Source: Apodemus sylvaticus
Lineage: Eukaryota; Chordata; Mammalia; Rodentia; Muridae
NCBI RefSeq assembly: GCF_947179515.1
Contig: NC_067473.1
Coordinates: 129,191,935-129,255,934 of the forward strand
Length of the DNA stretch: 64,000 bases
Reading direction: 5' to 3'
Below the pieces are notes generated by a model. It ran no database searches, was not told the DNA's origin, and saw only the letters and a program-made list of their open reading frames with translations. Shown here in pieces: positions 10,826 to 22,115 of the stretch. The translations under genes were made by a program, and so were the position numbers. Position 1 is the stretch's first letter, and each line of letters opens with the position of its first letter.

Positions 10826-11306
10826 AAAAAAAAAGAAATCCTGGACAGAGAATCTAAAGCCTCAAGTGTTTTAAATACATCTATTTTATATTTGTATCCC
10901 ATCCTCTCATTTTGAGGGATTATCTTCTTTTTTAAAGTTATCTACCTGAGGAGGGTGAACTATTTTTCTTTTATGTAAAACAGAATATGCCCATACACAC
11001 TAAAACACTGTTGACTTGTCGTTGAGGGCTTCGTGCACAACCCTGAGAAGCTGTCTCTCACAAACGCAATTCAATGAAGCATTGTCTTTGCAGTGTTTGA
11101 GGACATTCGGTTTTGAAAGAACAGCATCAGAGTCTTTTGAAAATAACTGAACATGAATACAAAATTATTTCCCTTGGGGTGTGTGTGTGTGGAGGGGGAA
11201 GCTTCATCTAATTTTTACTCTGGCTGATTTGCTCCTGAAATCACACTTTTGTGTAAATGCCAAGCCGTACATATGCATATACATATGTATACGGCTGGGC
11301 GTGTGT

Positions 11307-11336
11307 GTGTATGTGTGTGTGTGTGTGTGTGTGTGA
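11307..11336. repeat. (TG)n microsatellite
   Basis: A perfect to near-perfect TG dinucleotide run, preceded by a palindrome-rich ATATGCATATACATATGTAT stretch. Confidence 0.9.
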
Positions 11337-11394
11337 GACTCTAGTATTCAATAAATTGGAGAATTTGTCATTTTAAATCAGTGTTCATTCATAC

Positions 11395-11560
11395 CCAGGC
11401 CAGGCAGAAATGTAGAATGCTACTGAGTGGCTACTATGTTTCTTCGAAGATTTCAATTAATTTTTACAATTCCTTCATGTGGTGGGCAAATGCTGTCATT
11501 ATCTCAGCTTTATGGATGGGCAAGTTAAGAGTAAAATCTGTTCAAGGTCAAAAAAAAATA
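11395..11560 (-). mobile_element. MIR SINE fragment
   Basis: Plus-strand phrases GAGTGGCTACTATGTTTCTT, AATTAATTTTTACAATTCCT, TTATCTCAGCTTTATGGATG and GTTCAAGGTCA align in order with the reverse complement of MIR (size gradient, ATTATCC, TTTACAGATGAGG, AAGGTCA). The tRNA-related part is decayed. A TTTGTTGAATGAATAAAA phrase at about 11625-11645 may be an L2-type 3' end. Confidence 0.6.
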
Positions 11561-13400
11561 TTCTAGACCTAAGAATGAAAGGGGAATCTAAGACATTTAT
11601 TTGGAATTTTTGTTGAAGAAAAAATATTTGTTGAATGAATAAAATATGCTTATTTTGAAAAGGATCTTGGGTCTGAAATAGTCAAAATGTCTCTTCATTT
11701 CCCTTTCATTTGAGAAAGATACCCTCTATGGGTGAATTTAAATTGTATCTCATTGAGCCTCTAGAAAGTCAAGGAACAGTGAGAAACTCATCCCAATGAC
11801 GAGGTACTGGCAGCCTACTCTGTACAGAGGTGTTTTGGAGGGAAACAGATGTGTACGGCTTCGTTCTTCCAATCCCATTTTCTAGAGCAAAAGGAAGCAT
11901 CATACTGTGATAACTGAATGTGGCTGATGACCTTCTCAGCCCCATGGCCAGTGTGAAGGTCTTTTTCAGCTTTGCTGCCCTGTTGTACTTCCAGTCCACT
12001 TTGCCTTCATTTTAGTGTAGTGAAAGTTCAATTAATTTGGAACAGATTGGGATATTCCCAACAAAATCTCCAGATTTAATAGAAAGGGCTCCTAAAAATC
12101 TAAAGAGGTTTCATGAAGCTATGGGGGAAAATTCCAGGTTTATTTCTAATATTTCCTTTGAAATATTAGAATGCACGTCCTGGGTCCAATCGTAGTTTTT
12201 GATCCATAAAAACCCTATGCTGACTTTGTGGCCTTGAGTCTGGAGGGAAGACAGAATGTTTAAATGGATATCAGGCAATTGTTCTGCTCTCAGTCAAATT
12301 TCCAAGGGCAAGTAGGGTTGTGAAACATATCATCTCTAAGAAACGATTTTTATCCATTTCATAATTGCAGGCTCCTTGTTTCTCTGTGGAGTGGCTGTCG
12401 GCAGGCATCCGACACTTGCAACTTGCTGGTGACTACATACACCACTGTGTTACGTCTCAGAGAAAAGAAGCTTTTACTTTTATTTCTCTTTTATGACCAA
12501 AGACACCAAGGCAAAGAGATGACATGATGATTAAAATGTCTAAGGGCACATAACTGTCATGCTATGGGCTACAGGTTTAAATCATGTTTCAAAGACTCCA
12601 ACCCCTAACTCTCTGGAAACTATCGTGACTCCATACCAGATACCTATTGTATAATTGGAGAGATTAAGGGGGCTATTGGAATTGCCTCAATTTACAGGGA
12701 GTCAGTCTTCAAGTTCAGGCCAAGTCTGATCTCAAACTTCTAATGAGAAACTCATTCCACGAGACCACAAGCTTATATGATAATAAAAATGCATCGACCA
12801 GAAAACTCCTCTACTTATTATTTAAGTGGCATACCTCTTACAAAATAAATGACATTTGTACTTGAATCAATGGGGATTTAGTTTTAAGATACAGGAAGGA
12901 AGTGGGAGGTGATCATTTTAGAGACTGACCATCCGTTCCGAATTTGGCTACTTTATAAAGTTGGGGTTATCTAGCAACATAGAACCATTTGGGAATACAT
13001 AGAGAGATAGATATAGGTGCACATAAGTATGTAAAGAGGATGCGAACTACTGGCTCACATACTTGCTGGGCCCCAGAGGTGGACAATGGGTCCTTTACAA
13101 GATGGAGACCTTGGAAAGCAGGTGCTGTCATTTAACTTCCAACTCAACACACTGAGGATGCTGAAGCTGTCCATCCCATGCTGAGTCTGGAGACCAGAGA
13201 AGGAGACACACTGCAGGAGGTGGATGTTCTAGCCCAAGAAGAGAGACACAGTCTGTGCTTTTTCTCACTTTGTCCTCAGGCCCTCAGTGGTCTCTGTGGT
13301 GGTAGGATTTGAATGGGAAATGTTTTCCCCAGCAACTTGAAGGAAGTTAATCATGTTTTAACTCCTAGGTTTATAGCCAAGGAGTTTGGTGGTTATGATG
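11561..13400. other. Unique DNA, no element recognised
   Basis: About 1.8 kb with no recognisable repeat or gene. A minus-strand open frame at 11769-11999 shows no known motif. Near 13300 TGGTAGGATTTGAATGGGAA may mark the start of the LTR remnant that continues at 13404. Confidence 0.4.
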
Positions 13401-13403
13401 TAT

Positions 13404-13745
13404 AAGTCTGCCCCAGTGACCTACTTCTGCTAGTCAGGCTTTGCCTCTTAAAGCAATGGGTCTCAGCCTGTGAGATGTGACCACTTTGGGGTATAGGATG
13501 ACCCTTTCACAGGGGTTTCATATCAGACATCCTGCATATCAGATATTTACATTACTATTCACAAGAGTAGCAAAATTATAGTCATGAAGTAGCAATGAAA
13601 ATAGTTTTGTGGTTGGGGTCACCGCCACATGAGGAGCTATATAAAAGGGTCGCAAAATTAGGAAGGTAGAGAACCACTGTCTCAAAGCTTCACAACCTCC
13701 AACAGGAAGGCCACCAGCTGGGGACTGAGTATTCAAAGACATAAG
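13404..13745 (-). mobile_element. Old LTR (MaLR-like) split by URR1
   Basis: The left half (GACCTACTTCTGCTAGTCAG, then GCTTTGCCTCTTAAAG) and right half (CTTCACAACCTCCAACAGGA, then GCCACCAGCTGGGGACTGAG) join into one recognisable LTR text in reverse when 13454-13679 and one flank copy are removed. This shows that the LTR predates URR1 here. Confidence 0.6.
13454..13679. mobile_element. URR1-type hAT transposon, copy 3
   Basis: It begins CAATGGGTCTCAGCCTGTGA and ends GTAGAGAACCACTG. The flanks are TCTTAAAG (13446-13453) and TCTCAAAG (13680-13687), an 8-base target duplication with one mismatch, as expected for hAT integration. Length 226 bases, no coding capacity. Confidence 0.85.
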
Positions 13746-13889
13746 ATAAATCTGAATGACTGTGGATAGGACATAGAACAACCTGAGTCTAGTCAACACA
13801 AAGGTAAGGTTTTTGTTTTATGTAAAAGAATGTAGACCACATAGAAAAAATACATTTCACAGAGCTCAGTGAGGTTGCCAATGCATGCA

Positions 13890-14000
13890 AGAAGAGCCTC
13901 AAGCTCTTTCTATAGACTAGGTTGACTCTGAACTTCTAAACTTCCTGGATTCACCTTCCATGTGCTGGGATATAAATGTGAGTCCCTAAGCCCAGCTTAT
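13890..14000 (-). mobile_element. B1-like SINE fragment
   Basis: Plus-strand phrases TAGACTAGGTTGACTCTGAA, CTTCCATGTGCTGGGATATA and TAAGCCCAGCTTAT correspond to the reverse complement of 7SL-derived B1 (ggctggcctcgaactc, gtgctgggattaaag, cccggct). The copy is old and partial. Confidence 0.6.
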
Positions 14001-14774
14001 GCCAGTGGTTAAACACAGGGCATGTGTGTTGCACATTTGATCTCAGTGGTGAGAACAACACTAACATTGATGTTTTATTGAGGGCGTTCCTGCTCGTGCA
14101 GACACTCAGAAAGAACGTGTTGTCAACTACCTGGTTTTCTTTAGTCCAGTTTCACCCACAGCTTCAGCCATCAGAGCTGCAAATCTGGGTGTGCTCATGA
14201 AAATCTTTGCAGTTGTGGAAGTGAATACCATGACTTTACATAGTCAATACATACTTGGGATCATCATTTTTAAGAGTAACAAAAACACAGTGAAATTCAC
14301 TCCTTTAGAGATATGAAATTTCAGTAGTGATGATGGTTTGCTATATGGGAAACCTTAGATCATGAGGCAATGCAGAGTTCTATATAGAGAGCTACAGAAA
14401 AGGAAGACCATTGTCAGATAGGACCGTAGGCCAGGGATGCCATTGGTCTTGAGCTGTGTCTTAAAGGAGGTGAGGAATTGATGATTTGATATGGGAGAAT
14501 CGCCCTATGGAGAGATTGGGAGTTGGGAATACATTTATCATGGTACCACATGATCTCTGTGCCTTCACAATTCACCTAAAGTGAATTGAAATTTAGCCTT
14601 ATTGTAAAGTCTGTGGTCTGAGAGTTCAGAACAGGGGAACTTGCCCTGACCTGGTGTCAGGAGACAAAATGGCTCAAGGGAAGTATTCTTTAGTGAATAT
14701 GAGAAAGTCAAGGGATGGATGAATTGTGATTTCCAGATCCTTAACTTATACACAGTAACTGTTAATCACAACAA
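14001..14774. other. Unique DNA, no element recognised
   Basis: No repeat or gene recognised. Confidence 0.4.
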
Positions 14775-15134
14775 CTTTAATTTATTTGCATGTGCATGTG
14801 TACATATCTATGTGTGTTTGGGTATATGTGTGTGTCTATGCACATATGCATATGCATATATATGTGTATACATGTGTTTCTGGAGAAGAGGAGTAAACCT
14901 AAGGTATTATTTTTCTGAAGTCAGTAACTGTGCCTTCTTTGATACTATGTCATTGATCTGGCGCTATATTGGCTGACTACCCAACCTAAGGGTCTACTTG
15001 TCTCCATCTCACATGACCGGGATTCAGGTGTGACCACCATGCTTAACTTTTCAATGCATGTTCTGAACACTGAGTGTAGGGTCTCATTTTTGCACAGCAA
15101 GCACTTTACAAACTGAGTCCTATCTCTAGCCTCA
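14775..15134 (-). mobile_element. B4-type SINE, diverged
   Basis: A TG/AT-rich tail (14785-14880) is followed by GAGGAGTAAACCTAAGGTAT, a decayed B1-like centre (ATTGATCTGGCGCTATATTG, CATGACCGGGATTCAGGTGT) and an ID-like head (CAGCAAGCACTTTACAAACT, GAGTCCTATCTCTAGCCTC). The order is that of a reversed B4. Confidence 0.7.
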
Positions 15135-16218
15135 CAGATACATTTCTTGAAACACTTTACTACCATTTTTGAACAAATAGAGTTGGAGTTAATTTAAGCT
15201 TATTCCGGGAAAAATATTATGAGGAATCAACTGTTTCCCTTACATCCTGTTTTGTGTTACAACTGAGAGGACACTGAGGGGCAGAGTTCAGGAATACTGC
15301 TAGCCACTCACCTGAACAGAGGACAGATTACAGAGTTAGCTGCCCCCAGAGGTCCTTGCAGGGGGGAGGGGCTGTTAAGGAAGTGTGAGAAAAGGCATAT
15401 GCTGAGTTCTGTACACAGAGCACTCCATAGCCACAGATCGTCAGGTACGCACAGACATCGAAGGGAAATTTATCCACAGAGAAATGGTGTCCTGGGGTGA
15501 GTCTATCTGGGAAGCTTATGAATTCAGGTCAGATGAAGTTTTTGAACTTCACAGCCAGTGAGAAAGCCATTCAAATATTTCTGCCTAGAGGCTGAGGTGA
15601 ATGGAAAGAAATGCTCCATAGGAAGTGTCCAGAAGCCCGCGAGAGTAGTAGAGGGGTTGTTGGTTTAGGCTATGCTATGAAGAGGTGAGAACATGAGTTG
15701 CAGCCCCAGCACTCAGGACAAGGCATGGTAGTCCGAGGGGTCTGGGGCGGGGGGCGGTGGGTCAGGAATTCTGGCTAGGCAAGAACTCCAGGTGGGCCTT
15801 TGGAGAAGAATGTGACAGGAAATCAGTAGCTCAGAGCCATGACCAAGTGTCGAGACTGTTCTAACATCTTCCTTCTAAGCCAGAGGTCCCAAACTGGCAC
15901 CACACAGGCCCCATCTGGACTGCAGATGTGTTTTCCTTGGCCCGCAGAGCATGTTAAAATTCTTTCCAGTTTCTAACAGCACACACACCAAGAGTCAGCC
16001 CGGAGAAGCCCCTCTTTTAGCTTGTCTCGCACTCTCGGAGCACTCCTGCGTTCAGCAGTCTGTCTTAAAGCCCAGGGATCCCCTTTGGACAGGGCAGGAT
16101 GCTCCCAGCTTGTCTGTTTCATCTGGCCAGCCCCTCTCACCCATTTCCTTACCTGTCTGCAGTGTTACTTTACGGTACCTGGGCTGGGCTGGACATGTAT
16201 CATTTACACAGTTTTTAA
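15135..16218. other. Mostly unique; possible old hAT remnant
   Basis: At 15885-15990, AGGTCCCAAACTGGCACCAC and TTCCTTGGCCCGCAGAGCAT resemble an old mammalian hAT element that carries a 'ggcccgca' phrase. This is weak. A G-rich stretch GGTCTGGGGCGGGGGGCGGT lies near 15740. The rest is unassigned. Confidence 0.35.
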
Positions 16219-16302
16219 GGAGAGAGAGAGAGATAGAGAGACAGAGACAGAGAGACAGAAACAGAGAGACAGAGACAGAGAGTCAGACAGACAGACAGAC
16301 AG
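16219..16302. repeat. (GA)n / (GACA)n purine-rich microsatellite
   Basis: GAGAGAGAGAGATAGAGAGA grades into GACAGAGA units and ends in a clean (CAGA)n run. It gives Arg/Glu/Asp-rich artificial frames on plus and Ser/Leu-rich frames on minus. Confidence 0.9.
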
Positions 16303-17226
16303 CTTCTGGAACACAGTGTCTCTAAGGCGTGTATTTTTTTCTTATTTTTGAAACTTTCACCTCCTCTCTTGCTTTCTCTGTTTCTGTGTGAATCTGCTCG
16401 GAAGCACGAGCACAGAAGCACCTGGACGTTCTTTGTCCTTTACCAGGGACCTCAGCTTCTACCCCTGCCCCTCTTTCTACTGCTTTTCCATCATGGCCTC
16501 TCTTCTCCTTGACAAATGTCTTCATTAGCAGGGGAGCTTTTATCTCGCTGCTCCCTGCCTTTCCTTCTCTCCTCTCTTTAAGAATAGATGAACTTTTGTA
16601 CAATGTCCACATGGGGTCTTTAGTCTGCATAAATTGTATCTCTCCACTCAAGGCAACTTTGTGGACATTTCTGTATGTGTGTATGCATTTTTTTTTCCAA
16701 CCTGCCTTCAGATGGGTTTCCTGCTATTGCCTTTTAACCAAGAAGACACTTTCAGAGGGTCTCTTGCTCTTTAATGTGCGGTGGTGCACAGTCCCTGTGG
16801 CAGCAGCCACGAGGACCTTGGCAATTAACCCTTCTCATGCCGCTCATCAGTGTTCTTCCATTATCTAGGTACGATCTGTGGGCTTCCTCCAGAAACAGCT
16901 ACAAGTTGAGTCGCTTAGCTTTATTGGTCTGTTTCACGTTGCTATAACAAAATACCTGAGGTGGTGTATTTGTTTTTTAAAAAGCCTATTGTTTTGGAGA
17001 TTAAAAGTCTCAGATTGCTTGTTTGCCCTGTAGAGGACCTTCAGTGACATGAAAACAAACAAACAAACACACACAAAACCTAAAGGTCTGTGCTTTATTT
17101 ATTTTTTAATAACAACTCACCCTCCAAAGAACTAACTGAGGTCTTAGGAGAACTACATCAATCTCTTCCATGGGTGACTCCTAGGTGACATATTTACCTT
17201 CTGCTCATTCTATGACTTTAAAGGTT
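16303..17226. other. Unique DNA with a short MaLR-like LTR end and (AAAC)n
   Basis: At 16930-16980, TTGCTATAACAAAATACCTG resembles the reversed 3' end of MaLR-type LTRs. At 17049-17077 there is a short (AAAC)n run. The 119-residue open frame at 16509-16868 has no recognisable domain and is treated as chance. Confidence 0.4.
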
Positions 17227-17729
17227 TTTATTAGTCAGTGTTCTCTGGAGGAAAAGAACTTATAGACTGAATATATCTATATGTATATATCATCTATCTC
17301 CGGCTATATCTAGATAGAGAGGGGTAGATTATTAGAACATCTTGCAGGCTGTGATCTGGCTAGTCTACAATGGCTGTCTCAAAGGGTCCAAGAATCCGGA
17401 GAGTAGTTGTTTTGTCCATGAGGCTGGATGTCCCAGCTGCTCTTCAGGATATGCCAGAATTCCAAAGAAGTAGAAATTCTATTTCTACTAATGCCAGTGA
17501 AGGACTGGACTTGGCAGAGAGAGCTAGACCAAGCAGCAAAGAGCAAAAGCTCTCTTCTTCCATGTCCTTTCTACAGGCTTCCCACCGCAGAAGAGCCAAA
17601 TTAAAAGTGGGTCTTCCCATTTCAAGTGATTTAACTAAGAAAAAAAAATCCCTCACAGGTGTACCCAGCCACTTGGGCTTTAGTTAATTCCAGATGTAGC
17701 CAACTTGACAACGAAGACTAGCTGTCACA
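17227..17729 (-). mobile_element. ERVL-type solo LTR (MLT2/MT2-like)
   Basis: Read on the minus strand, it begins TGTGACAGCTAGTCTTCGTT, has a GTCAACTTGG-type motif near the start and a text of GTGAGGGATTTTTTTTCTTA in the 5' part. It ends in CCAGAGAACACTGACTAATA. These are hallmarks of the mammalian ERVL LTR group. The flanks AGGTT (17222-17226) and AGGTC (17730-17734) fit a decayed 5-base target duplication. No internal region or second LTR is seen. The 105-residue plus frame inside it is not a gene. Confidence 0.75.
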
Positions 17730-19381
17730 AGGTCCATACCTTTCAGTACCTCTACCTGAAGGACCAGGTTTAGAGCCCATGGCCATGGGGAGGGGTACAC
17801 CTGAGCAGAATCCAGGTCTTACCACACTCCCCCACAGATAGATTTTCTTCAGAAACGCCCCTTACGTGGAAATTCTAGGCTGCCAGGACACATTCTGCCT
17901 CCATCCACTTCACACCTGTCCTCTTATCTGTGAACCCCATTTCTGTCTCGGGGGTATAGCGCACAGTTGGTTCAGAGCACAGCCTAAGTGTTAGCCTTTT
18001 CATCTCCCTTGCAAGACGTGTTTCAGCAAAATGTGGTTGCTTTGGTGGACAGTTAGGTGTTGTTTGTAAGGATCTTGGCACTCAGCACATCTTGAGCACG
18101 TTTCTGTTGTCATTCAAAGCCCCCTGAGAAAGACATCCTAGCTACACGGTCCCTGTGTGGGGTTTATTTTCCCCCCAAATGCCTTTTATACTCCTTATTT
18201 GTGTTATTCGGATTTCACATATTTTATAATTATATGACTGGGATTCAAGATCTCAGAAAGCCAGAAAACTTTCCATTACTTGTTTGGGCTCTAGTTCCAA
18301 GTGCCCAACAAATACCTATGTGGCTTCTGACAGATATTTGTGCAATTTAAGAATTAATTTAAGATTGTGAGCGAAGCAAAGCACTGTATTAAAACACTGG
18401 CCCGCCTAAGTTTGACTGATCAGAAAGAAAATATCCTATATATTGGATGTAGCTAATATGCTCTGTTAAAATCAAAATTCATACCCCAAGGCAGTTGTCC
18501 TCAGCCTTAAGAGCCTGCAGTTCCGCATCCGGCCAGAAGATGGCACAGTGTTCAAGCAATCGCTTCTTCTCAAAGTGAAACCCAGTGGGGGGGGAAAAGG
18601 AATGAAATTGCACTCGGACCAAGTTTATAGAGGAATGGGAGAAAGTGATGCCAGTTCGGCTTTGACACCATCCTAGGGCTCAGCAAGTGTCACGCTTTCA
18701 TGTGGTGTCTTCCTTCTTACTGTCTAGCGTAATGAGCTGGAGGATTCTTCTAATTAGCTAAATATTATTGTACATCAGAGTGGGGCCAGGCTTCCTGTAC
18801 ATTCTTATTTGCGTTTTGCCAGCCAAAGGAAGAAAGCTGTTAGAGGCAGGGAGCAGATGTAAGAGAGACACAAAACACGCCAAGAAGTCACGGCACTGCT
18901 GTGCTACTGGGGAAGCGATTTCCTTGCCCGTGTTTTTATTCTCATATTAGTAGAAGCACTTCAAATCGGCATGTCTTCCTGGGAAGAAGCTTTTGTGCAT
19001 GGCGTATCTACGGGTGCCTGTGTTCAGTATGTGTCTCAAAATCTTTTCCTCCTCTGAAAGAATTGAACGAATGAGCTTTGGCAGATTGTTAAAATATCCG
19101 CTGACGGCCTCAGCATCTCTCTGTTATGATGATCAGCGATGTCCCAAGCCAACAAAGCAACCGTACAGTTTGTTGAACTTTCCCACCGGCTGGGAAATTC
19201 TGTGGAGGAGATTCAGAGTTGATCCACTATCTGGTATCAACTTTGTGCATCTTGTTCTTGCTCCACATTTTTTTTTAAACCATGTTAAGTCTTCTGAAAA
19301 TTGAAAACTAATTTATTATCATGTACTTATTAGCACAACCACAAAAGAGGTCACCGGTCTTTCCTTTAATTTCTGTCACAG
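17730..19381. other. Unique DNA, no element recognised
   Basis: No transposon recognised across 1.6 kb. A run of eight G at about 18589-18596 and a T-run at about 19267-19276 are present. It ends at a pyrimidine-rich tract that could serve as a splice acceptor. Confidence 0.45.
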
Positions 19382-19451
19382 GCTGCAGGCCGTATTATGC
19401 TAAATCAAGGAAACGAGATAATTAACACAGCAACTCTGGCAAGTTTAATAG
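19382..19451 (+). other. Candidate exon (70 bases), unidentified
   Basis: A pyrimidine-rich stretch (TTCCTTTAATTTCTGTCACAG) ends in AG at 19380-19381. A consensus donor AG|GTGAGT lies at 19450-19457. Between them only one frame is open, from the first base: 23 codons reading AAGRIMLNQGNEIINTATLA then SLI, plus one base. I do not recognise the protein. The length is that of an internal exon. It could instead be a non-coding RNA exon or a chance match: one open frame of 69 bases is not rare. Confidence 0.3.
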
Positions 19452-19633
19452 GTGAGTGATGAACACTTAGAATTGAGCTTCAAAACCCATGTCTTAATTA
19501 CCACACACCCCAGTGCCGTGAGGAGGCTGGGGCCGGAAGCATGTGTTGTGGGTATCCTGGGCCAGGCTGAAGTGGCCGTGAACTTCCTGTGAAACTGTGA
19601 TTAGACTGAGATGTGTCAAGATGAGGTGAAAGG

Positions 19634-19636
19634 TTT

Positions 19637-19712
<76 letters not shown>

Positions 19713-19718
19713 TTTTTT
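19634..19718. repeat. (TTTC)n microsatellite
   Basis: About 20 TTTC units, perfect until the last T-run. It sits at the 3' (left) end of a minus-strand B4 SINE, so it probably grew from that element's A-rich tail. It encodes Phe-Leu-Ser on plus and Lys-Glu-Arg on minus only as an artefact. Confidence 0.95.
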
Positions 19719-20046
19719 AGTTTTCATTTAATGCGTATAATGTGGGGAGTTGCAGGTGAGCTTGTATATGAGGGTGCACATGTATTTAAGGGTGCTGGTG
19801 TATGGGGGTACATGAGGAGGTTGGAGGGTAACTGGGGGGTGGTTCAACCAGATGCTGTCCCCTTATTTGAGGCGGGATCTCTCAGCAGTAATACTCTAGA
19901 CTGTCGGGCCAGCTACTTCCAGTTTGCCTCTGCTCCGCCTATCCTGGGATTCAGCATGCACATCACTGAGCCTACGATTTTCCACACGGAGTCTGGGGCT
20001 CCAACTCAGGTTCCCACGCTCGTATGGCTGTGCCATCTCCCCGGCC
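19719..20046 (-). mobile_element. B4-type SINE
   Basis: From left: T-rich tail, a GGTGCTGGTGTATGGGGGTA body, the B1-like segment GGCGGGATCTCTCAGCAGTA with CTCCGCCTATCCTGGGATTC, and the ID-like head CCAACTCAGGTTCCCACGCT with CTGTGCCATCTCCCCGGCCC. Nearly full length in reverse. Confidence 0.75.
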
Positions 20047-21954
20047 CCTCGTCTTTTTTTTTAAATATGAGAAGTTTTTAACTGTCCAGTTTGTGGCTCT
20101 TCCAGAAGTATCCACTGTACTGTAAGAGTTGCTACCTAGAGTCATGTTAACCCCCGACCCCCATCACATCACCCCTCTCCTGTGCCCTGGAAGGGATCTT
20201 TGGAACTGTCTGGAAACACGGTAGGTTGTCATGTGTCGGGGAGATGGTGCATCTAGCATTTGGAGGACAGACTAGGGATAGCACTAACCCTCTGATGATG
20301 CACACACAACACAGCCCCGCTGAGAATTCCGAGCACCAGTGACTGACATTGTTTTTCCCTGCCTGTTGCCAACAGGTGTCACCACAGACCCTGTTCTGTT
20401 TGCAGTGTTATCAAAGAGGGAGCCCATAAACTCCTGTAACATATGGAACGAAATCCCAACTGCAAAGCGTTTGTGGAAAGCAGTTACATGCTGGTGAGCT
20501 GAGGCCTCTGCAACCAAAATTGATCAATTACACAAATTAAGCAGAGCCCTTAAGGAGTTTAGTTTATTGGTCTGGACATCTGTTGCAGCATTGTCCAAAT
20601 CCAAAACTCAAATGGTGCCTCGGTTGCCAAGTTAGGCAAGAAAAATCTAGAAGCTATAAAAGCACAACCGAAAACCCTATATTAATATCACGCCCATCTG
20701 CTGAATGTTACATAAATATGCAGACTTTTTCTTTTCCATGGGAATAACATTCATTTTTACAGTGCCCAGTTTGACATTCTTAGGACATTCTGCTCAGTTT
20801 ATTACATTGTAACTTGAAATGTTTCTTAAAAAATGCATTTATGATGTTAGTGTTTGTTAATCTTTTTATTTTTTAAGGATTTCTTCCACCTGCTTAACGT
20901 ATCGTTAATACAGAAGTTCTTTTTCTTATGAGAAGAATGGGAAATCTTTGGACAAAGAAGCTCAGAAAAGATTCTGAGTAACACTTGTGTAGTGTAAAGG
21001 GAAATTATGTAACAGCTACGGATGTTAATATTCCACCGTGCCCCTTTACAAGTTGAAATGTAATCTCCATTTTAAACTAAATTAACATCATTTCCAAACA
21101 GAGGATCATATTTATATCAGATTTATACAACCACATCAGATTACTATTAACATGTAAAGTAGTCTCCTTTATGCTGTGGGTAAAAAAAATAGATTGGAGA
21201 GAATGATTTGATTTCTGCTTTAATGTCAGGGTTTTAAATTAATCGGAATGGACATGTTTAGGTTGTGCAAGACTCCGAGGCTGGCAAAACAGCAGGTAAG
21301 GGCAGATTTACCTTCAGAACCTGTTGGGATCCTGGCATAAAGGAAGTATTTCAGAAGAAAAGTACATCTGAAAAAAATCATGGTGTTTCTGTCATGTCCA
21401 TCTGCCGAATGTTAAATAAATATGTCAGTTGGTTACTTAAATATGTTGAGTGGTTAAGCCAACTGGAAAATTATAAGGTATGGTAGAAAAGCCCAGGGGT
21501 CTCTTTTTGTCCTGCCTGGTTCCGTGCATTGTTTTCACTTTTTGTGTCCAATAAGGCACGTGTAGTGTCTGTCATCAAATGACTACTGGTCTGATGTTTA
21601 GAAGCACATCTAGAATGGACATGGAAAAAAAACAAGACACTAAAAATGAAACAAACCCACAACAAGGCAAACAAAAGTCAGCATGGGCTGTGGGGAGACT
21701 GCCATATGAGATTTTCTATTTTAAAGGAAGAAAAACATACATAGAATTTAATCAAATTCACTTCAAAGGACATTTTTTTAACTGCAAATGCGGTGCTTGC
21801 TTACTCGTGGGATACTTAATATAAAGCAAAACCGTGTTAAGAGAAAATCTTATTTTTCATATTTACTGGGTGCACATGACCCCTTTGAAGGGTAGGTGAT
21901 TCAAGAACAGGGTGGCAATGAGTGGTTTTCTTTCTTTGTCTGACAGTCACACAT
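20047..21954. other. Repeat-poor unique DNA
   Basis: No transposon recognised in 1.9 kb. It holds a pair of near-identical 28-32 base segments (20,693 and 21,397; see findings). An acceptor/donor-like pair at 21,230-21,295 was examined and rejected. Confidence 0.5.
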
Positions 21955-22115
21955 TTTAAATTACACGTTTTAATTTATGCTCATGTGTTCTGTGGCCCTC
22001 CTGTGGAAGTCAGAAGACAACTTGTATACCTTGGTCCTCTCCTTCCGCATGTGGGTTCCTGGGATGGAACTCCAGTAACTAGGCCAGCAGCAAGTGCCAG
22101 AGAAGGCATCTCACC
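21955..22115 (-). mobile_element. B2-superfamily SINE (B3A-like), partial
   Basis: Plus-strand phrases CCTCCTGTGGAAGTCAGAAG, GGTCCTCTCCTTCCGCATGT and GGGTTCCTGGGATGGAACTC, then GCCAGCAGCAAGTGCC and CATCTCAC, match in order a reversed tRNA-derived rodent SINE. Confidence 0.7.

Noticed and set aside
17370..17687. 105-codon plus frame as a gene
   Set aside because: It lies antisense within an ERVL-type solo LTR.
21230..21295. Second exon-like segment (AG before, AG|GTAAGG after, 22 open codons)
   Set aside because: The pyrimidine tract is poor, and the phase does not continue from the 19,382-19,451 candidate (a stop follows at once when joined). Chance is the simpler view.
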